A stretch of 64,000 bases of DNA from contig CAWUCO010000251.1 of the NCBI GenBank assembly GCA_963920705.1, positions 62,001-126,000 on the forward strand, written 5' to 3'. Shown here piece by piece: positions 1 through 10,959 of this stretch (positions within the stretch are counted from its first letter, which is position 1; each line of letters begins with the position of its first letter). The translations under genes were made by a program, and so were the position numbers. Origin of the DNA: Odiellus spinosus. Taxonomy: Eukaryota; Arthropoda; Arachnida; Opiliones; Phalangiidae. The notes beneath the pieces are model-generated. The model did not search any database, was not told the DNA's origin, and was given only the letters and a program-made list of their open reading frames with translations.

Positions 1-1742
1 TAAAGATAATATTAAAATGTCGAGAACTACATCATTTGCCGCAAGGTATAGTACAGTCTTTAGCTAATGATATCCTCGATTTTTGTGAACAATTGCTAGC
101 GAAAAACCAAGAGAATATTATAAACGCTTTAAAATCTCAAGACATAAACATCGATGAAAATGAATTACTAACTAGGAATGCTGAAGTTAAGGATGCTTTT
201 GAAAGCTTAAACTCAACGTATAAAATTTGCGCGTTGTGGAAAAATCATTATGGTATGATTAACCCCATTCAGTATACGTTTTCGCAGTCATTGCAGACTA
301 ATGATATTAGAATTTGTCACTATGTTCCTATAATTAAAGTAATCGAAGGACTTTATTCATCAGGCGAAATGTTAAAAAAGCATGTGAATTTAACTAAAAT
401 AACCAAAGATTGTATAGGTCATTTTTTGCAAGGCGAAGTTTCAAAAAATTTAGTTGCAGAAAATCCTTTATATTCATCTAAAACAATTCAACTCCAAATA
501 TATCACGATGAGTTCGAACCTGTTAATCCTTTGGGCTCCAAAAGAGGGAAACACAAAATTTTTGGTTGCAACTTCTCTATATTAAACCTCGAGGGAAAGT
601 ACAGGTCACAACTAAGTGATATTCACCTTGTATTTTTAGCGAAATCAATACGGGTTTCTAGAAGTTATGAAACCGCTACTACACGATTTAAATATTTTAT
701 CGGAAGGTATAGTTATTGAAAAATCAGGAATACGCCTTACTGTAAATGCCTCTATATTTTCTGGTGATAATCTGGGGCTCCATAAGCTAGGAGGGTTTAA
801 TATGAATTTCAACGTGGGCCGAATATGCCGGTTTTGTATGATTCATAAAAACGATATACCTCTGAAAACAAAAGAAAGTCAGACACAACCCCGCACATTA
901 CAACTTCACAAATACCATATAGAAGGAATAACTGTAGACCGAAGTATGCGCAAAAACTATGGGGTGAATCACAAAAGCCCCCTCATTAAGTTAAAACACT
1001 TCGACATTACGAAACAGTTACCTCCTGACGCTATGCATGATTTAAAAGAAGGAGTTATTTTATCGGTTTTAAAACTGATTCTTCGACACATGATCCAGAC
1101 CAATGTTATGAGTCTTGAACGTTTTAATGAAAAACTGTCGACGTTCAGATATGGGAAAACAGAATCAAATCGGCCTGAATCCCAAATAAGTAACGCTATT
1201 TTAGGAAACGGTAATATTAAAGGATCGGCTAGTGAGATATTTTGTTTATTCAGGCTTCTCCCTTTCATATGTCACCCTTTTTTGCCAGATACGAATGATC
1301 CAAAATGGACTTGTTATTTAAAACTAAGAGAAATTGTTGATTTTGTATACGCACATCACTTGCATATATCGTTTATAGAAAAGTTTCAAGATCTCATAGA
1401 CTCGTTTCTAAAGTCAGTTGTCAATGTTTGGGGTGGATCTGTTTTAACCCCAAAGTACCTTTATCTAGTTCACTACCCAAAATGCTTTCTTAACTATGGA
1501 CCACTGAGGGCCATATCATCAATAAGATTTGAAAGTAAACACAGTTTTTTTTTAAGAAAGTGGCTGTATCTTCAAATAACTTCAAAAATATCACGAAAAC
1601 AATGGCAACCAGACATCAGTACTACCATTGCTATAATTTATTATCAGAAAGGCAAGACAGCGTTCAAGATCCGTCAGCTGGCCATTTAGTTTTGAAAGGC
1701 AGCCTACCATTAAGACTTTTATTTAACGGTTCTTTTTGTTAG
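1..1742 (+). pseudogene. TNP2-like DDE-type transposase, 5' end outside window, two frameshifts
   Basis: A transposase-like protein is readable in three successive frames. The first frame is open from base 3, so the true start lies left of the window. It holds a YHDEFE motif (Asp codon 507-509) and a NPLGSKRGKHK stretch. Near 638-650 the reading shifts to another frame, which resumes at QYGFLEVMKPLL and holds SGDNLG (Asp 766-768), a CRFC zinc-binding-like pair (826-837) and PPDAMHD (Asp 1027-1029). A second shift falls in a T9 run (1545-1553). After it the original frame continues from FESKHSFF into KKVAVSSNNFKNI and runs to a stop at 1740-1742. The order D, D, CxxC, D-x-M-H matches animal proteins related to plant TNP2 (CACTA/EnSpm) transposases, from memory of the family. 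There are no other in-frame stops, so decay is recent or the frameshifts are assembly errors. The minus-strand ORF at 969-1268 is a shadow. Confidence 0.7.
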
Positions 1743-2772
1743 TTTCAAGGCTGGCAAAAATGTAGAAAAACCTATACTTTGAACCAACCTTGGAAAAAGG
1801 GAACATCTTCAATACAAACGGGGGGCTTTTTAACGGCTCTTTTATCCGTTTCCAAGGTTATTTTATAAGGGAAAAAATCACGGAGATAACGCGGCCTTTT
1901 AGGTGCAGACAAGTCACGGTGAATGATGTTTTAGCTACTAAAGCTCACCACAAGGTTTTATCTACGCTTAAATATTAAATATATATTACAACGTATTTAA
2001 TAACGAAAAATTAGAGAATATTTATTGCGGTTAATTAGAAATTTTAATACAACAATTAATTTTCCCAAGCCTAATTTATTTTGAAGAATGACCGAAAAAA
2101 AGTCATTAATAGATTTTTATCACGATAGTAGCCTGTAGTAGCGATTTTTAAATTTTACGCCCCGTTTCTATACCCCACCTTCTTAAATATTGCTTGGATG
2201 GGGGCGTAGATTTCCAGCTCGTTTTATTTATTTTAGGTTCTATTACTTCGAAGCTTAATAATAAAGCACCTATTTTTTACATGAAAAGGCGCAGCGCCAT
2301 CCGTGGACCTGATATATAAACTAATTAACACATTAACTTTTTAAAAGAGCTATAATTTTCTTGGTGTTTTGGTTATTTATTTACAATTTCGTGAAGATAT
2401 CTATGTAATATTATTAGAATAACAATTCTAACTAAACGCATGCATGTGGGAAACATTAAATGGCCAATATCGGCCCATGATGAAATTGCTTCTATTGATG
2501 GTTTAAACCTTTCGAACTATTACCAAAGATTGGTTATCAACCGACGCAGGGAAAACCGCAGCCCCACCTGTTACGTTTAATATAAAATAAAGATTAACTC
2601 CTTGCAAATAGTTCAGATTTATAAACGAAACAGTCGGAAACAATTTTCTTTATATTGAGGATATTTAATAAACACTATTAAAACCTTAATCGCGGTTTGT
2701 AAAATATAGCAAATAAAATTGAATGAGTTATAATTAACCACTAGGTGCAGTTTCGTGCTTAAAATTTAAATG
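1743..2772. other. Intergenic, no gene seen
   Basis: AT-rich sequence. A 62-codon open frame at 1790-1978 has no recognisable motif and is probably chance. It could be a decayed tail or 3' flank of the preceding transposon. No terminal inverted repeat was recognised. Confidence 0.5.
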
Positions 2773-2890
2773 GTTTAATTTCAGACCAATTGCTTCACTC
2801 TAATAGTTTCGCCAAACCGTAATTGAGAATAGTTTAATTTCCGACCAATAGCTACTGTGTAAAGGTTTGCCGCAAACCATTAGCTTTACC
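2773..2890. repeat. Degenerate ~59-bp tandem duplication with small palindrome
   Basis: GTTTAATTTC-GACCAAT-GCT occurs at 2773-2794 and again at 2832-2853. Each copy is followed by a GTTTCGCC/GTTTGCCGC-AAACC segment. The second copy contains the palindrome GGTTTGC-C-GCAAACC (2864-2878). Two degenerate units are visible; function unknown. Confidence 0.45.
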
Positions 2891-3638
2891 CATCAAAGTT
2901 TACCTGAAACCATTTCCTATTCCCAATATGGTTTTAAACCATATTAAAACTATTAACATTCCATCTAGAGTCCATTGCAATTTCAGATTGGACGATAAAC
3001 CATATTCAGACCTTTTTCAGAACATTATTTTTTGCAGTAGGGGTTATTTGCTTCACATATTCATTAATCATATATGGATATTTTTCTTGGGGATGTATTC
3101 ATATACGGATCCTATCCGACCAGCTGGTGTAATCCCATCTACATGTCAAACCCCCGCACGGGCCGCACCAGCCAATTATCATACTTCCTCCCCAACTCCA
3201 CGTAGAACCCCTTACGAAGGCAATATTTAGATGTTTATCTGATTTAACTTTTAAAAAAATCACTCAAAATACTGAAAGAGAAAAATTGAACAAAGAAAAA
3301 TTAGTCGGAAGATTTTTTTTTCCACAAACTTAGTATTAGACTTGAGCATACAATTTAAGAAATTAGGCTTTTGACGCAAGCGTCTTAAGAGAAACCTACA
3401 AGTAATACTGTACAATCAAATATGACAACAAACACAAATCCAATAGACCATATACCACTTTAAATTTAGAAATCAGAGTACAAATAGAGATCGTGATGAG
3501 ATTGTTCGGGAACGTAATGATTTGGAAGAGCAACATAAATTGCTTAAGAAGTTTTAGATCAGCAAACACTGGAAATTCAGAATAGAATAGTACAAGATTA
3601 GTCACACGTGGTTTTCAGGGACGTAAATAAGCACAAGT
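2891..3638. other. Intergenic, no gene seen
   Basis: Contains a 100-codon open frame at 2928-3230 with a Pro/Thr-rich end but no recognised motif, and several T-rich and A-rich stretches. Nothing else supportable was seen. Confidence 0.45.
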
Positions 3639-3835
3639 CACTGGTCATTTGTCCGATAAATTTTCCAAATGTTCGATAACTTTTTATTTTTAAGAGGGGG
3701 TCACTGGACAAATGTCCGATAAAAAAAAGTACTTTTCAATACAGGAAATGTAGTATTGTCCGGTTATTTTGTTAAATGTCCTATAATTTTTGAATTTGAA
3801 AGGGGGGGGGGTTACTGGACATTTCTCCAATAAGA
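3639..3835. repeat. Short direct/inverted repeats built on ACTGGACAWWTGTCC
   Basis: CACTGG-CATTTGTCCGATAA (about 3641-3660), CACTGGACAAATGTCCGATAA (about 3705-3725) and TACTGGACATTTCTCCAATAA (about 3812-3832) are related. The second contains the palindrome GGACAAATGTCC with one internal mismatch. The intervening T-rich segments ending in runs of G (3695-3700, 3802-3811) also resemble each other, so this looks like a degenerate tandem repeat of about 65-107 bp. Confidence 0.45.
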
Positions 3836-4474
3836 AAAATTTCCTATTTCCGTCCCTGGTGTTTTTACTTTTATAGTGTTTTGGAAACATAGAGCCAGAA
3901 AATAGCGCCAAAATTGTTTAGCCAGAAAAAAAAGGATAAAAAGAATAAGGGAACTATGGTTTATAATTAGTTCACGAATTACATCGTTTGGGAGTCAATT
4001 TAATTTAATTTAATATGTGCTCAAAAAGTTGGTTTGATGTCTCTTCTCACGAGCAGAGTCGATGATGTACGTATCTACCCTCTTGCGAGTCTCAATACTG
4101 AAGGTTGCCTGGCCCCTTTTGTACCATCGAAATTCAATCATCTACCGTTAAACTTACAATGGTTAGATTTGATTTAATTTAATTAAAACTAAATAAAATC
4201 ATTTAGCGAAATGCATCTAATTATTTACTAACTAAAAATTCGCCGGCCAGTGGGTGTACGTTTACCCTTTAGCTATTGCTAGCCACCCAGTTACAAATTC
4301 TCGAAGCTCCGTCAAAATTTGACAGTCAAATTGAAAAATATTGGCGACCGATTTTGACGGAGCCGGGAGCCTTGTCAATTATCAACCAAGGCCTAAAACA
4401 TTACTCGTAAACCTATTTATATCAAATATAAATGTAAATAGTGTAGCGAAATTATTACGACTACAACAAGAATT
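3836..4474. other. Intergenic, no gene seen
   Basis: AT-rich sequence with short TTTAATTTAATTTAA-type runs (about 3996-4014 and 4168-4185). No open frame with a recognisable motif. Confidence 0.5.
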
Positions 4475-4495
4475 AACAAGATGGTCAAGCCCATA
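4475..4495 (+). other. 21-bp sequence shared with 28593-28613
   Basis: A 21-bp sequence with core ATGGTCAAGCCCATA is identical to one at 28593-28613. Here it lies 101 bp before the 14-bp array. The other copy lies about 73 bp before the 22-bp satellite. An exact 21-bp match between two unique positions is not expected by chance in 64 kb, so it is probably the remnant of one repeat family. Confidence 0.7.
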
Positions 4496-4596
4496 GAAAT
4501 AGCTAGACCCATGACATTGTAAAAGAGGCTGAAAAGAACCTCTTTGAACAATTTGAATAGCGTTTCGAGATTCCTTTAAACACAAAGTTGCGTAAA

Positions 4597-4815
4597 GTTT
4601 TTCAAATCATGTTTTTCAAATCATGCTTTTAAAATCATGCTTTTCCAATCATGCTTTTCCAATCATGCTTTTCCAATCATGCTTTTCCAATCATGCTTTT
4701 CCAATCATGCTTTTCCAATCATGCTTTTCCAATCATGCTTTTCCAATCATGCTTTTCAAATCATGCTTTTCAAATCATGCTTTTCAAAGAATGTTTTTCA
4801 AACCACGTTTTTCAA
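4597..4815 (+). repeat. 14-bp tandem array, ~15.6 copies
   Basis: The unit is GCTTTTCCAATCAT, with GCTTTTCAAATCAT variants at both edges and a nearly homogeneous middle (about 4642-4752). As 14 is not a multiple of 3 and the unit has no forward stop, two overlapping forward ORFs (4623-4880 and 4637-4858) open through it with a 14-residue repeat. They are not treated as genes. TTTTCAAATCATGC matches TTTTCAAGTCAAAC of the 22-bp satellite at 11 of 14 positions. Confidence 0.9.
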
Positions 4816-5355
4816 CTTGGCTACCTGTGAACGCGTCTTTATATCTAATCTTTATTAATTTATCTTGGATACCCGTGTGAAAGCGTCTTTATATCAAATC
4901 TTTTTTAATTTATCTTGGATACCCGTGTGAAAGCGGCTTTATATCTAATCTTAATTTTTCTTTGATACGTCTGAACGCGGATTTATATCTAATCTTTATT
5001 AATTTATCTTGGATACCCGTGTGAACGTGGCTTTATATCGAATATTTATTAATTTTTAACTTAGATACCCGTGTGAACAGGCATTTATATATTATCTTTG
5101 TCATTTTATCTTGGATACTCGTGCAACGGGACTTTATATCTATTCTTTATTAAGTCATTTTATCTTATTAAGTCATGTATCTTGGATACCCTATGAACAC
5201 GCCTTTATTAATTTTTACCTAGGATACCATTGTGAAGGCACATCTAATCTTTATTGTCTTATCTTGGATACCCATGAAAACGCTCCATAATATATAAAAT
5301 TTATTAATTCATTTTATCTTGAACACACGTAAAAACACGCCTTTATCTAATCAGC
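4816..5355. repeat. Degenerate ~50-bp minisatellite, roughly 10 copies
   Basis: Each unit carries TATCTTGGATACCCGTGTGA, then CGYCTTTATATC and TAATCTTTATTAATT. Spacing is close to 50 bp at the left (ACCYGTG at about 4822, 4870, 4920, 5014, 5066) and becomes irregular toward 5355, with indels and substitutions. It abuts the 14-bp array directly. No coding capacity is evident. Confidence 0.75.
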
Positions 5356-5716
5356 CTACAAGAAAATATTGAATATCTTCGAAAATATCTTTTATATTAA
5401 ATTTAAGTTTCAGCAAGATTGGTTTTTAGATTAAGTTACATCATTTAATCTGTTTTAATTTTAATTTAAATGAATATTACGTTTCAATTCAGTAAAAGCT
5501 AAAACCTCAGAAGGCTAAAATAGACGCGAATCCAAAAGATACTATATAAGGCGCTCGTTTATCGTTATAATCTAAGAAGCGAGTAACGGTTGCTGCTCTT
5601 CAATGAGCTGCAGTGGATGTACGTTTACAGCAAGGTAGAAGCTAATAACTGTATATTCGAATTTTATTGGAGAATCAAGCGCCGTGGTTGATGACGTCTT
5701 CTTCCGACGTCACACA
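5356..5716. other. Intergenic; one TATA-like sequence
   Basis: No gene seen. TATATAAG at about 5544-5551 followed by GCGCTCG resembles a core promoter and could belong to the retroelement remains downstream. There is no transcript or LTR evidence for this. Confidence 0.3.
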
Positions 5717-5860
5717 CAGACAGAACCTCTCCGCGAACTAAAAGTTCAGTCGGAGAGGTAAGAAGACAAAAGTTTTTCCGATTCGATGACGTAACAGACA
5801 GAACCTCTCCGTGAACTCGGAGAGGTAAGAGGACGAAAGATTTTTCTATTCGATGACGTA
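5717..5860. repeat. Tandem duplication carrying two 9-bp-stem hairpins
   Basis: A 77-bp unit (5717-5793) is repeated as a 66-bp unit (5795-5860). Each begins CAGACAGAACCTCTCCG and ends ATTCGATGACGTA. In both, ACCTCTCCG pairs with CGGAGAGGT (5725-5733 with 5751-5759; 5803-5811 with 5818-5826). The first copy has an extra inner GAACT/AGTTC stem that is missing from the second, which accounts for the 11-bp length difference. The minus-strand ORF 5664-5921 only reflects this duplication. Confidence 0.8.
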
Positions 5861-7373
5861 TTTCGTCTTCTTGCACGACGCCAACGCCAACGCCGCTGTG
5901 AATACAGTACCTAGACCCCACTAGGGTTGGGTCTAGCTAAAAAGACAGACTATACTTAAGCCATTATTGGCCCGGGACTCGCTGACCCTTGCAACTGGGG
6001 GGTAGCGAGCTGAAAGCTAAAACAAAATGGTCTAGGGATATAGGCTTAGCAGAAAAGGAGAATCCTAATGAGATTTGCCAAGGTAACATTTAATTCAAAT
6101 TAAAACAGGTAAAATATATAAACCCTTAATCGGGGCACAAGGATGGGTTAACCCTTTTAGGGGGAATCGGGTTGTTGTCTCTCTCGATCCCAAGAGTCGT
6201 CTCTCTTTTCATGGCGCCAAAAACTTGGTCGTCCAAGATTTCCAACGATGGTTTTCGGGAATTTGAATTTGTCCGTTGGATTAAATTCAAATCCCTACCA
6301 ATCGTATCACAGATCGTATAGTGGAGAATCCAATGAGCTCCTGTAAAGCCACCTGCACTGGTGTGCCAGGCTTGTAGGAATCACGCGTTGTCTTTGAAAG
6401 GGCCGCCGCGCAAGACCCGCGAAAACAAAGTCATAAAAAAGTCATAAAAAGTCATAAAAGCAGAGAGAAGCACAAGAGGTAAATGTCCCCTACGACAGTA
6501 ATGATGCCTCTGTATCGGCTTAAAAGTTTTAGGGATGGGTAACAATAATAAGTGAAGAATCTTCGAATATTTGAAAACGAAGTTATACGTTATACATTAC
6601 AACAGAAATAGAATATAGGCAAAGGCAAATCTCGTTTTATATTTTCTTAACAAAGCGTAGGAGGGTATAAGTATTTACAGCTAGGGGTCATTCTCGCAAC
6701 GTCGTTTACCACCCGAGGAGCAAGAGAGGGGTCGTTTTTGTAGATAGGATGAGGGGCTTCTTCCCCTGGCCAGTAGCATCGAGTCCCTCGCAAGAAGTCA
6801 TAAAATTGGATGATTAAAGAAAATTCTAAAAGAAACTTATAAGGGAAGATAACATGTCTAAAAGGAGGAAATACTAAAGATAAATTAAATTAGAGCAGAG
6901 GCTCTATATTTGGCGTTACAATAGATGCGCTCCCACGCAATTGACACTTTAAAAATACAATTTTAATTATTTAATTGACCACAGGTAGTTGTTTTATTGC
7001 CGTGAATTTGATTATTTTGATTTCTAGTTGAATAAAATGGCGGTTAAATTTTACGTAGAAACAGTTTCTGACGAGGAGAAACGGGGCTGAAAGAAAGGGG
7101 GAAGACACTTAATAGAGGAAATTTGATTCGCATTTGAGCCCTACATAATACTCTTATTTGTATTTTTGCCCCAGATAACCCGAATTCTTTATGATTCGAG
7201 AAGATTTTGCTTCAAATAAAGTTAGAAAATAGCCTCCTATAGCTCCCTGGTTGTTCTGGCAGAGTAGCGATACCTCGGACCATTCCGCTATAATAGTCCA
7301 GTCCCAATGAGTAATATTCAGGTGGGGGTTGACAACAAATTGAGCCCGCTATATTTTAAGTAAACAATTTCAA
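5861..7373. other. Intergenic or retroelement leader, no gene seen
   Basis: No open frame of note. Three AGTCATAAAA repeats occur at about 6428-6458. TGGCGCC at about 6211 and TTGGCGTT at about 6910 could be traces of a tRNA primer-binding site before the gag relic. A short ATG frame of 17 codons starts at 7037. No matching pair of LTRs was found, so LTR limits are not called. Confidence 0.35.
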
Positions 7374-7806
7374 ATGCCAACTTTATCTGGGGAACCACAA
7401 GATGACCCCAATTTATTTCTACTTACATTGGGTGAATATATTCAGTTTCATAAAATTACAGAAAATACCCTACACCTATTATTTCCCCGTGTTTTCACGA
7501 AAGGCGCTTAAGTTTTCATCATCTATTTGATTTTTAAATATAATCGTAGACAACTCTGGGAGATTTTTGAGTCTGAATTAAATATACAATTCTTACCAGA
7601 TGATAAAGTTCCCTTAAATGGCTCTTTATGGAGCCATGGCTCGGGAAACTGAGTACCTTTTGGATTCTCGACCTAAAATAGTAAAATTAAATTGGTCATT
7701 ACTGGAACCTTTACCTCAACGTAAACTAGCGCGTGTATTAGTATTCAAATTTTCCCAATCAGTTAAAATGTTACTGCCTAAAAAACAAGATTATGGCCCA
7801 ATTTGA
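7374..7806 (+). pseudogene. LTR-retrotransposon gag (capsid-like) relic
   Basis: From ATG 7374 a 45-codon frame contains SGEPQDDPNLFLLTLGEYI, then FHKI and LLFPRVFTKGA, ending at TAA 7509-7511. This matches the start of gypsy-type capsid regions (a 'F-x-G-x-DP-x-x-F-L' opening, then a short helix and an 'L-x-x-R-L-x-G-x-A' segment), by memory of the family. Further similarity continues in other frames to about 7800, including the 62-codon ORF at 7618-7806, whose product I do not recognise alone. Several frameshifts and stops show it is dead. The protease relic at 8069-8337 has the same strand and the expected order. Confidence 0.5.
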
Positions 7807-8068
7807 TAGAGATACATCGAATACAAGAAGCACGTGATAGTTGTGTTTTACTCAGTCACGTAACGTAGTCATGTAGGGCAACAAGTTTCAAGGATAGGTT
7901 CCCTGAATAATTCCTCAGGAAATGAAACACCAACTCTTTGAATGGACCGAAATTAGCTTGGCAAGGACATGATCCATGTAAAGCTTTAACTACGTATAGG
8001 GCTAATCCTTTCTTAAAAAAAACTTTACATAGTATTATAGTTATAAGTTGTAATAAAGTTAAGTGGGG
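7807..8068. other. Gag-protease interval, decayed
   Basis: Lies between the gag and protease relics, where a nucleocapsid zinc knuckle would be expected. A few Cys codons are present, but no CX2CX4HX4C motif can be read. The minus-strand ORF 7856-8134 is antisense to this degenerate region. Confidence 0.35.
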
Positions 8069-8337
8069 TTTCTCGATTTTTAGGAGCAGATTTATGACAC
8101 ATTTCTGACGAATTTGTCTATGAAATGGGAGCATCTAAATTAATAGAATATAGACCTACAGTTGTACAAATTGGAAATTGATAATTTAACAGGATAGACT
8201 GTTGGACGTATTACCCTTGAAATAGATTTGGGAATGAATATGGGTATCATTCCCGTAAAATTTCATGTAAAACCAGGTTTGCGTTATCCCCTTATTCTAG
8301 GTGGCGAATTAATTGGGGATATGAAAGTATTGATATA
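8069..8337 (+). pseudogene. Retropepsin-type aspartic protease relic of a gypsy-like retrotransposon
   Basis: FLD is read at 8069-8077 and, one frame over, GADL at 8083-8094. Together these correspond to the active-site D-S/T-G-A motif with a frameshift and loss of the middle residue. Downstream, FVYEMGASKLIEY and PTVVQIGN lead into a stop-interrupted stretch. A clean 45-codon frame (8201-8335) then holds VGRITLEIDLG, VKFHVKPGL and YPLILGGELIG, ending at TAG 8336-8338. The 'PLILG' element with a preceding 'FHV' is typical of the C-terminal half of retrotransposon proteases. No reverse transcriptase or integrase could be read nearby, so the element is truncated. Confidence 0.6.
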
Positions 8338-9218
8338 GGCATAAGCTTATTACCTCTAATTAAGGATCAAAGTCAAAATTATTGCTTTGCAAACACTCTA
8401 TATGATGGGAGAACGTAAGGAATATTGTACGCCACCTGACGGCATCCATTTATAACACAGTTTTCTGCAAAACTATCGCGTAAAGGTTCTTGGCGGAAAT
8501 ATAATCATCAAATATCCTAATCAGATAAATAAAAAGTGAATTATTCGTCAGTTTCGTCTGCTTATCAAGGGGGCGGCCATGGCTGAGGCTGGGAGGTATT
8601 TGGCAAAATTAAATTCGTATTTAAAGGAACAATCATCTAAAGAGTTACATTTAGTTAACACTAAAAGGGGCGAAATATATTCAAGGCTGGTGGCAATAAA
8701 TTTGCATGAAAAATATTTACTTCTTCTTGTAGAATATCTTCTAAACTCGCTCAAAAAATGTAGAATCCGAGGTTAAGCCTTGCCATTTAAAATATCACGA
8801 AGAAGAGCCAGTCCCACCATTATCTCACATAGTTAATACTTCCATCATAGACTCAATCGAAAGCGTAATTAGAGAGAGCATAAGAATATGTGATGAAGAA
8901 AACATTCCAGTAAGAAGTGACCGTTTTTCAAAGTAAAAGAGGAAAAAACCAGCTATAATTGGTAGTTCGAGGATTGTTCAATTAAAAATCAGTTATCTGT
9001 CCTATGCCAAATCCCTTAAATCTGGATTCAAATTTGATTTGAAAGACACCAAATCTCTCTTTTATTTTACATACTTTATCAATCAGGGTCGATTATTTAC
9101 TCAAATTCCCTGCCTTTTCCTGGTCTTGTACTAACCTTGCCCTCCTTTTTAAGGTAGATTCGTATTTGATTGATAAATCATTGATTTGGTTAGATTAAAT
9201 ATTTTCTCTTAAGTAAAG
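8338..9218. other. Possible retroelement tail; no gene recognised
   Basis: Shortly after the protease, a frame reads LLPLIKDQSQNYCFANTLY (about 8345-8400) before a stop. A 65-codon ORF with a true ATG at 8579 and a readable continuation to about 8930 (HEEEPVPPLSHIVNTSI) lack any motif I can assign. These may be further decayed parts of the retroelement. Confidence 0.3.
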
Positions 9219-10930
9219 CTACGTATTTCTAATGTTCTTATTATTTGAATTTTTGCCATGAATGTTTTTTCTAGTAAGCACAGCTTTTCGGGCAGTAGAA
9301 TAATTCACGCTTGACAATTGGCTACCAGTCGCGTATTTCATCTGCGAAAACAAACTTTCGACAGCGCTTCCATTTGTGCGTAATGGTGACAAGAAATAGT
9401 CAGGGTTTCAGGCTAGAAAATCATTAGAAAGGTTTATATAACCAAAGAGAATAATTTTCATTAAGTCCCAGGTTTGCCAACTCAAGAATTTGGTTTGTTT
9501 TGGGGCATTAAAGTTATAGTCGGGTTCTTCCTCTAAAATTTCATTAAACCAATCTTCAAAATATTTGAAACCGGTTTGAATGGAATCTAGAACCTCAGGG
9601 TTTGAGTTACATACCATTTTGTGCGATAAGATTCCATTTTCAAATATTTGGTTAGTGGCACGTAAGAATTCATAAGCCAGCCTTGCACTTTTTCTTTTAG
9701 ACTCGCTTCCTTCTATTCCATTCATGAAGCTATACAATTCTGCCAGCACACCTTCCTGCTGCATAATTTTGCTAGGAACTACTTTTAGCCTAGTCCAAGA
9801 ATCCCTAATAATATAGCTTGTAGATTTTATTAGAGCAAGATTCTCGGAGGCACCATCACAAACTACTGCGGTAGTTACAAAAGAAAAGGCATGTAGCACT
9901 TCAATAGTACTAAAGAGCGCTTCCTCAATTAAGTGTTGTTGAATAGAGGAGGCAGAAGTATAATATGGACCAATGAAATCAAACTCTGAAGAGAGATCTC
10001 TCCAAAGAAACTGGAGTACGTACTGAGCTGGAGACTCTGCTTCCGCATCTTCATTCGGCTTAATAATTATGTCGTTTAAATCTTTATATTCCTCTCTTGA
10101 CATTGCAAAGCCGGTAAATTCATTACCCTTTGAATTTCAAATAACTTTTTCTATCACCTTCACCTCGTCAAACACAAGAGCACCTTCTCCTAATGGTTTT
10201 CGGTCTCCGCGTGAAATCTTCTCGTTTTGGAATTCTTTATATTTTTTCTCTTGGTCGGCCAAATAATTTTGATTTATACCTGGATCATGATGAAATTTCT
10301 TTGCTTTTTTTTTACGTTCGCAGGGTAGATGTAAGATATCAAACTCTGGAGAGCATTTTATGCGACTTTACTTCGGAAATAAATGGCCAAAGCTAATCTG
10401 AGCGTAATGGACTCCACTTGTTAGATTTTTTTCCATTTCTTTTTTTAATTTGATCGTTGAAAAATTGTTTTTTTTCTTGACACTGCCTTAGTTTAGAATC
10501 CATCTCCCACGAATTTCTGAGTGCCTCGCGAGTAGATTCCGAGATATCTTTATCATTGACAGTTTCCTCAAGAACATCAGCAAATTGGTCGTTTATTATT
10601 CCTGTGATTGTTTCCATCTGCTCGGAGTGGTCATTATTCAAGGTAACTTCGTACCTTTTTAATTTTTTTTCTAGCCTTTCAACTTTGGATTGAAGATTTT
10701 TCCTTTCTTTTTTAACACAAGAGAGTCGAATTCTTTGGCTCGTGGGTGATAATTTACTAATTGCTAGTTATTAGCTGACGTTTGGATTTTCTGGTTGGGG
10801 TTTCTACTAGTTTTCGTTTGCGCGCTTTTGTAATGTATGAAGTTGTAAGCTGGCACTCTTTGCATTGTTTCAATTTGAATACTTGATTTAACTTGATTAT
10901 CAATAGGTCTTTCGTAATATACCTCGCAAC
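9219..10930 (-). pseudogene. P-element-like (THAP9-like) transposase, decayed
   Basis: Read right to left on the minus strand. Basic segments ITKARKRKLVETPTRKSKR (about 10840-10780) and SPTSQRIRLS are followed by a short coiled coil RLEKKLKRY (about 10680-10655). The frame continues through KWSPLRSD (about 10395). After a frameshift, LALAIYFRSKVA is interrupted by TAA (10358-10360). The RNase H-like core follows: LVFDEVKV (first Asp 10167-10169), a TGA where Trp is expected (10137-10139), FLWRDLSSEFDFIGPYYT, then VCDGASEN (second Asp 9855-9857). Next come SWQTWDLMKI, a TGA at 9408-9410, and in the same frame SPLRTNGSAVESLFSQ (Glu 9357-9359), ending at TAG 9219-9221. The D, D and E positions fit a P-type DDE fold. 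Two nonsense codons, an extra stop and at least one frameshift make it non-functional. The N-terminal THAP finger is not visible. Confidence 0.72.
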
Positions 10931-10959
10931 TTTTAGATTGATACCTTTTTGAAGGATGG

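Noticed and set aside
969..1268. 99-codon minus-strand ORF
   Set aside because: Antisense shadow of the first transposase, whose plus frame has recognisable motifs.
2928..3230. 100-codon plus-strand ORF
   Set aside because: No motif; mixed composition compatible with chance.
3690..3911. 73-codon minus-strand ORF
   Set aside because: Translation of the ACTGGACA-type repeats.
4382..4585. 67-codon minus-strand ORF
   Set aside because: Short, no motif, next to a repeat array.
5664..5921. 85-codon minus-strand ORF
   Set aside because: Spans the duplicated hairpin module; its internal repeat reflects that duplication.
5544..6890. Defined 5' LTR for the retroelement
   Set aside because: A TATA-like site and possible primer-binding traces exist, but no second LTR copy or clear TG...CA ends were found.
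7856..8134. 92-codon minus-strand ORF
   Set aside because: Antisense to the retroelement relic, where plus-strand protease motifs are readable.
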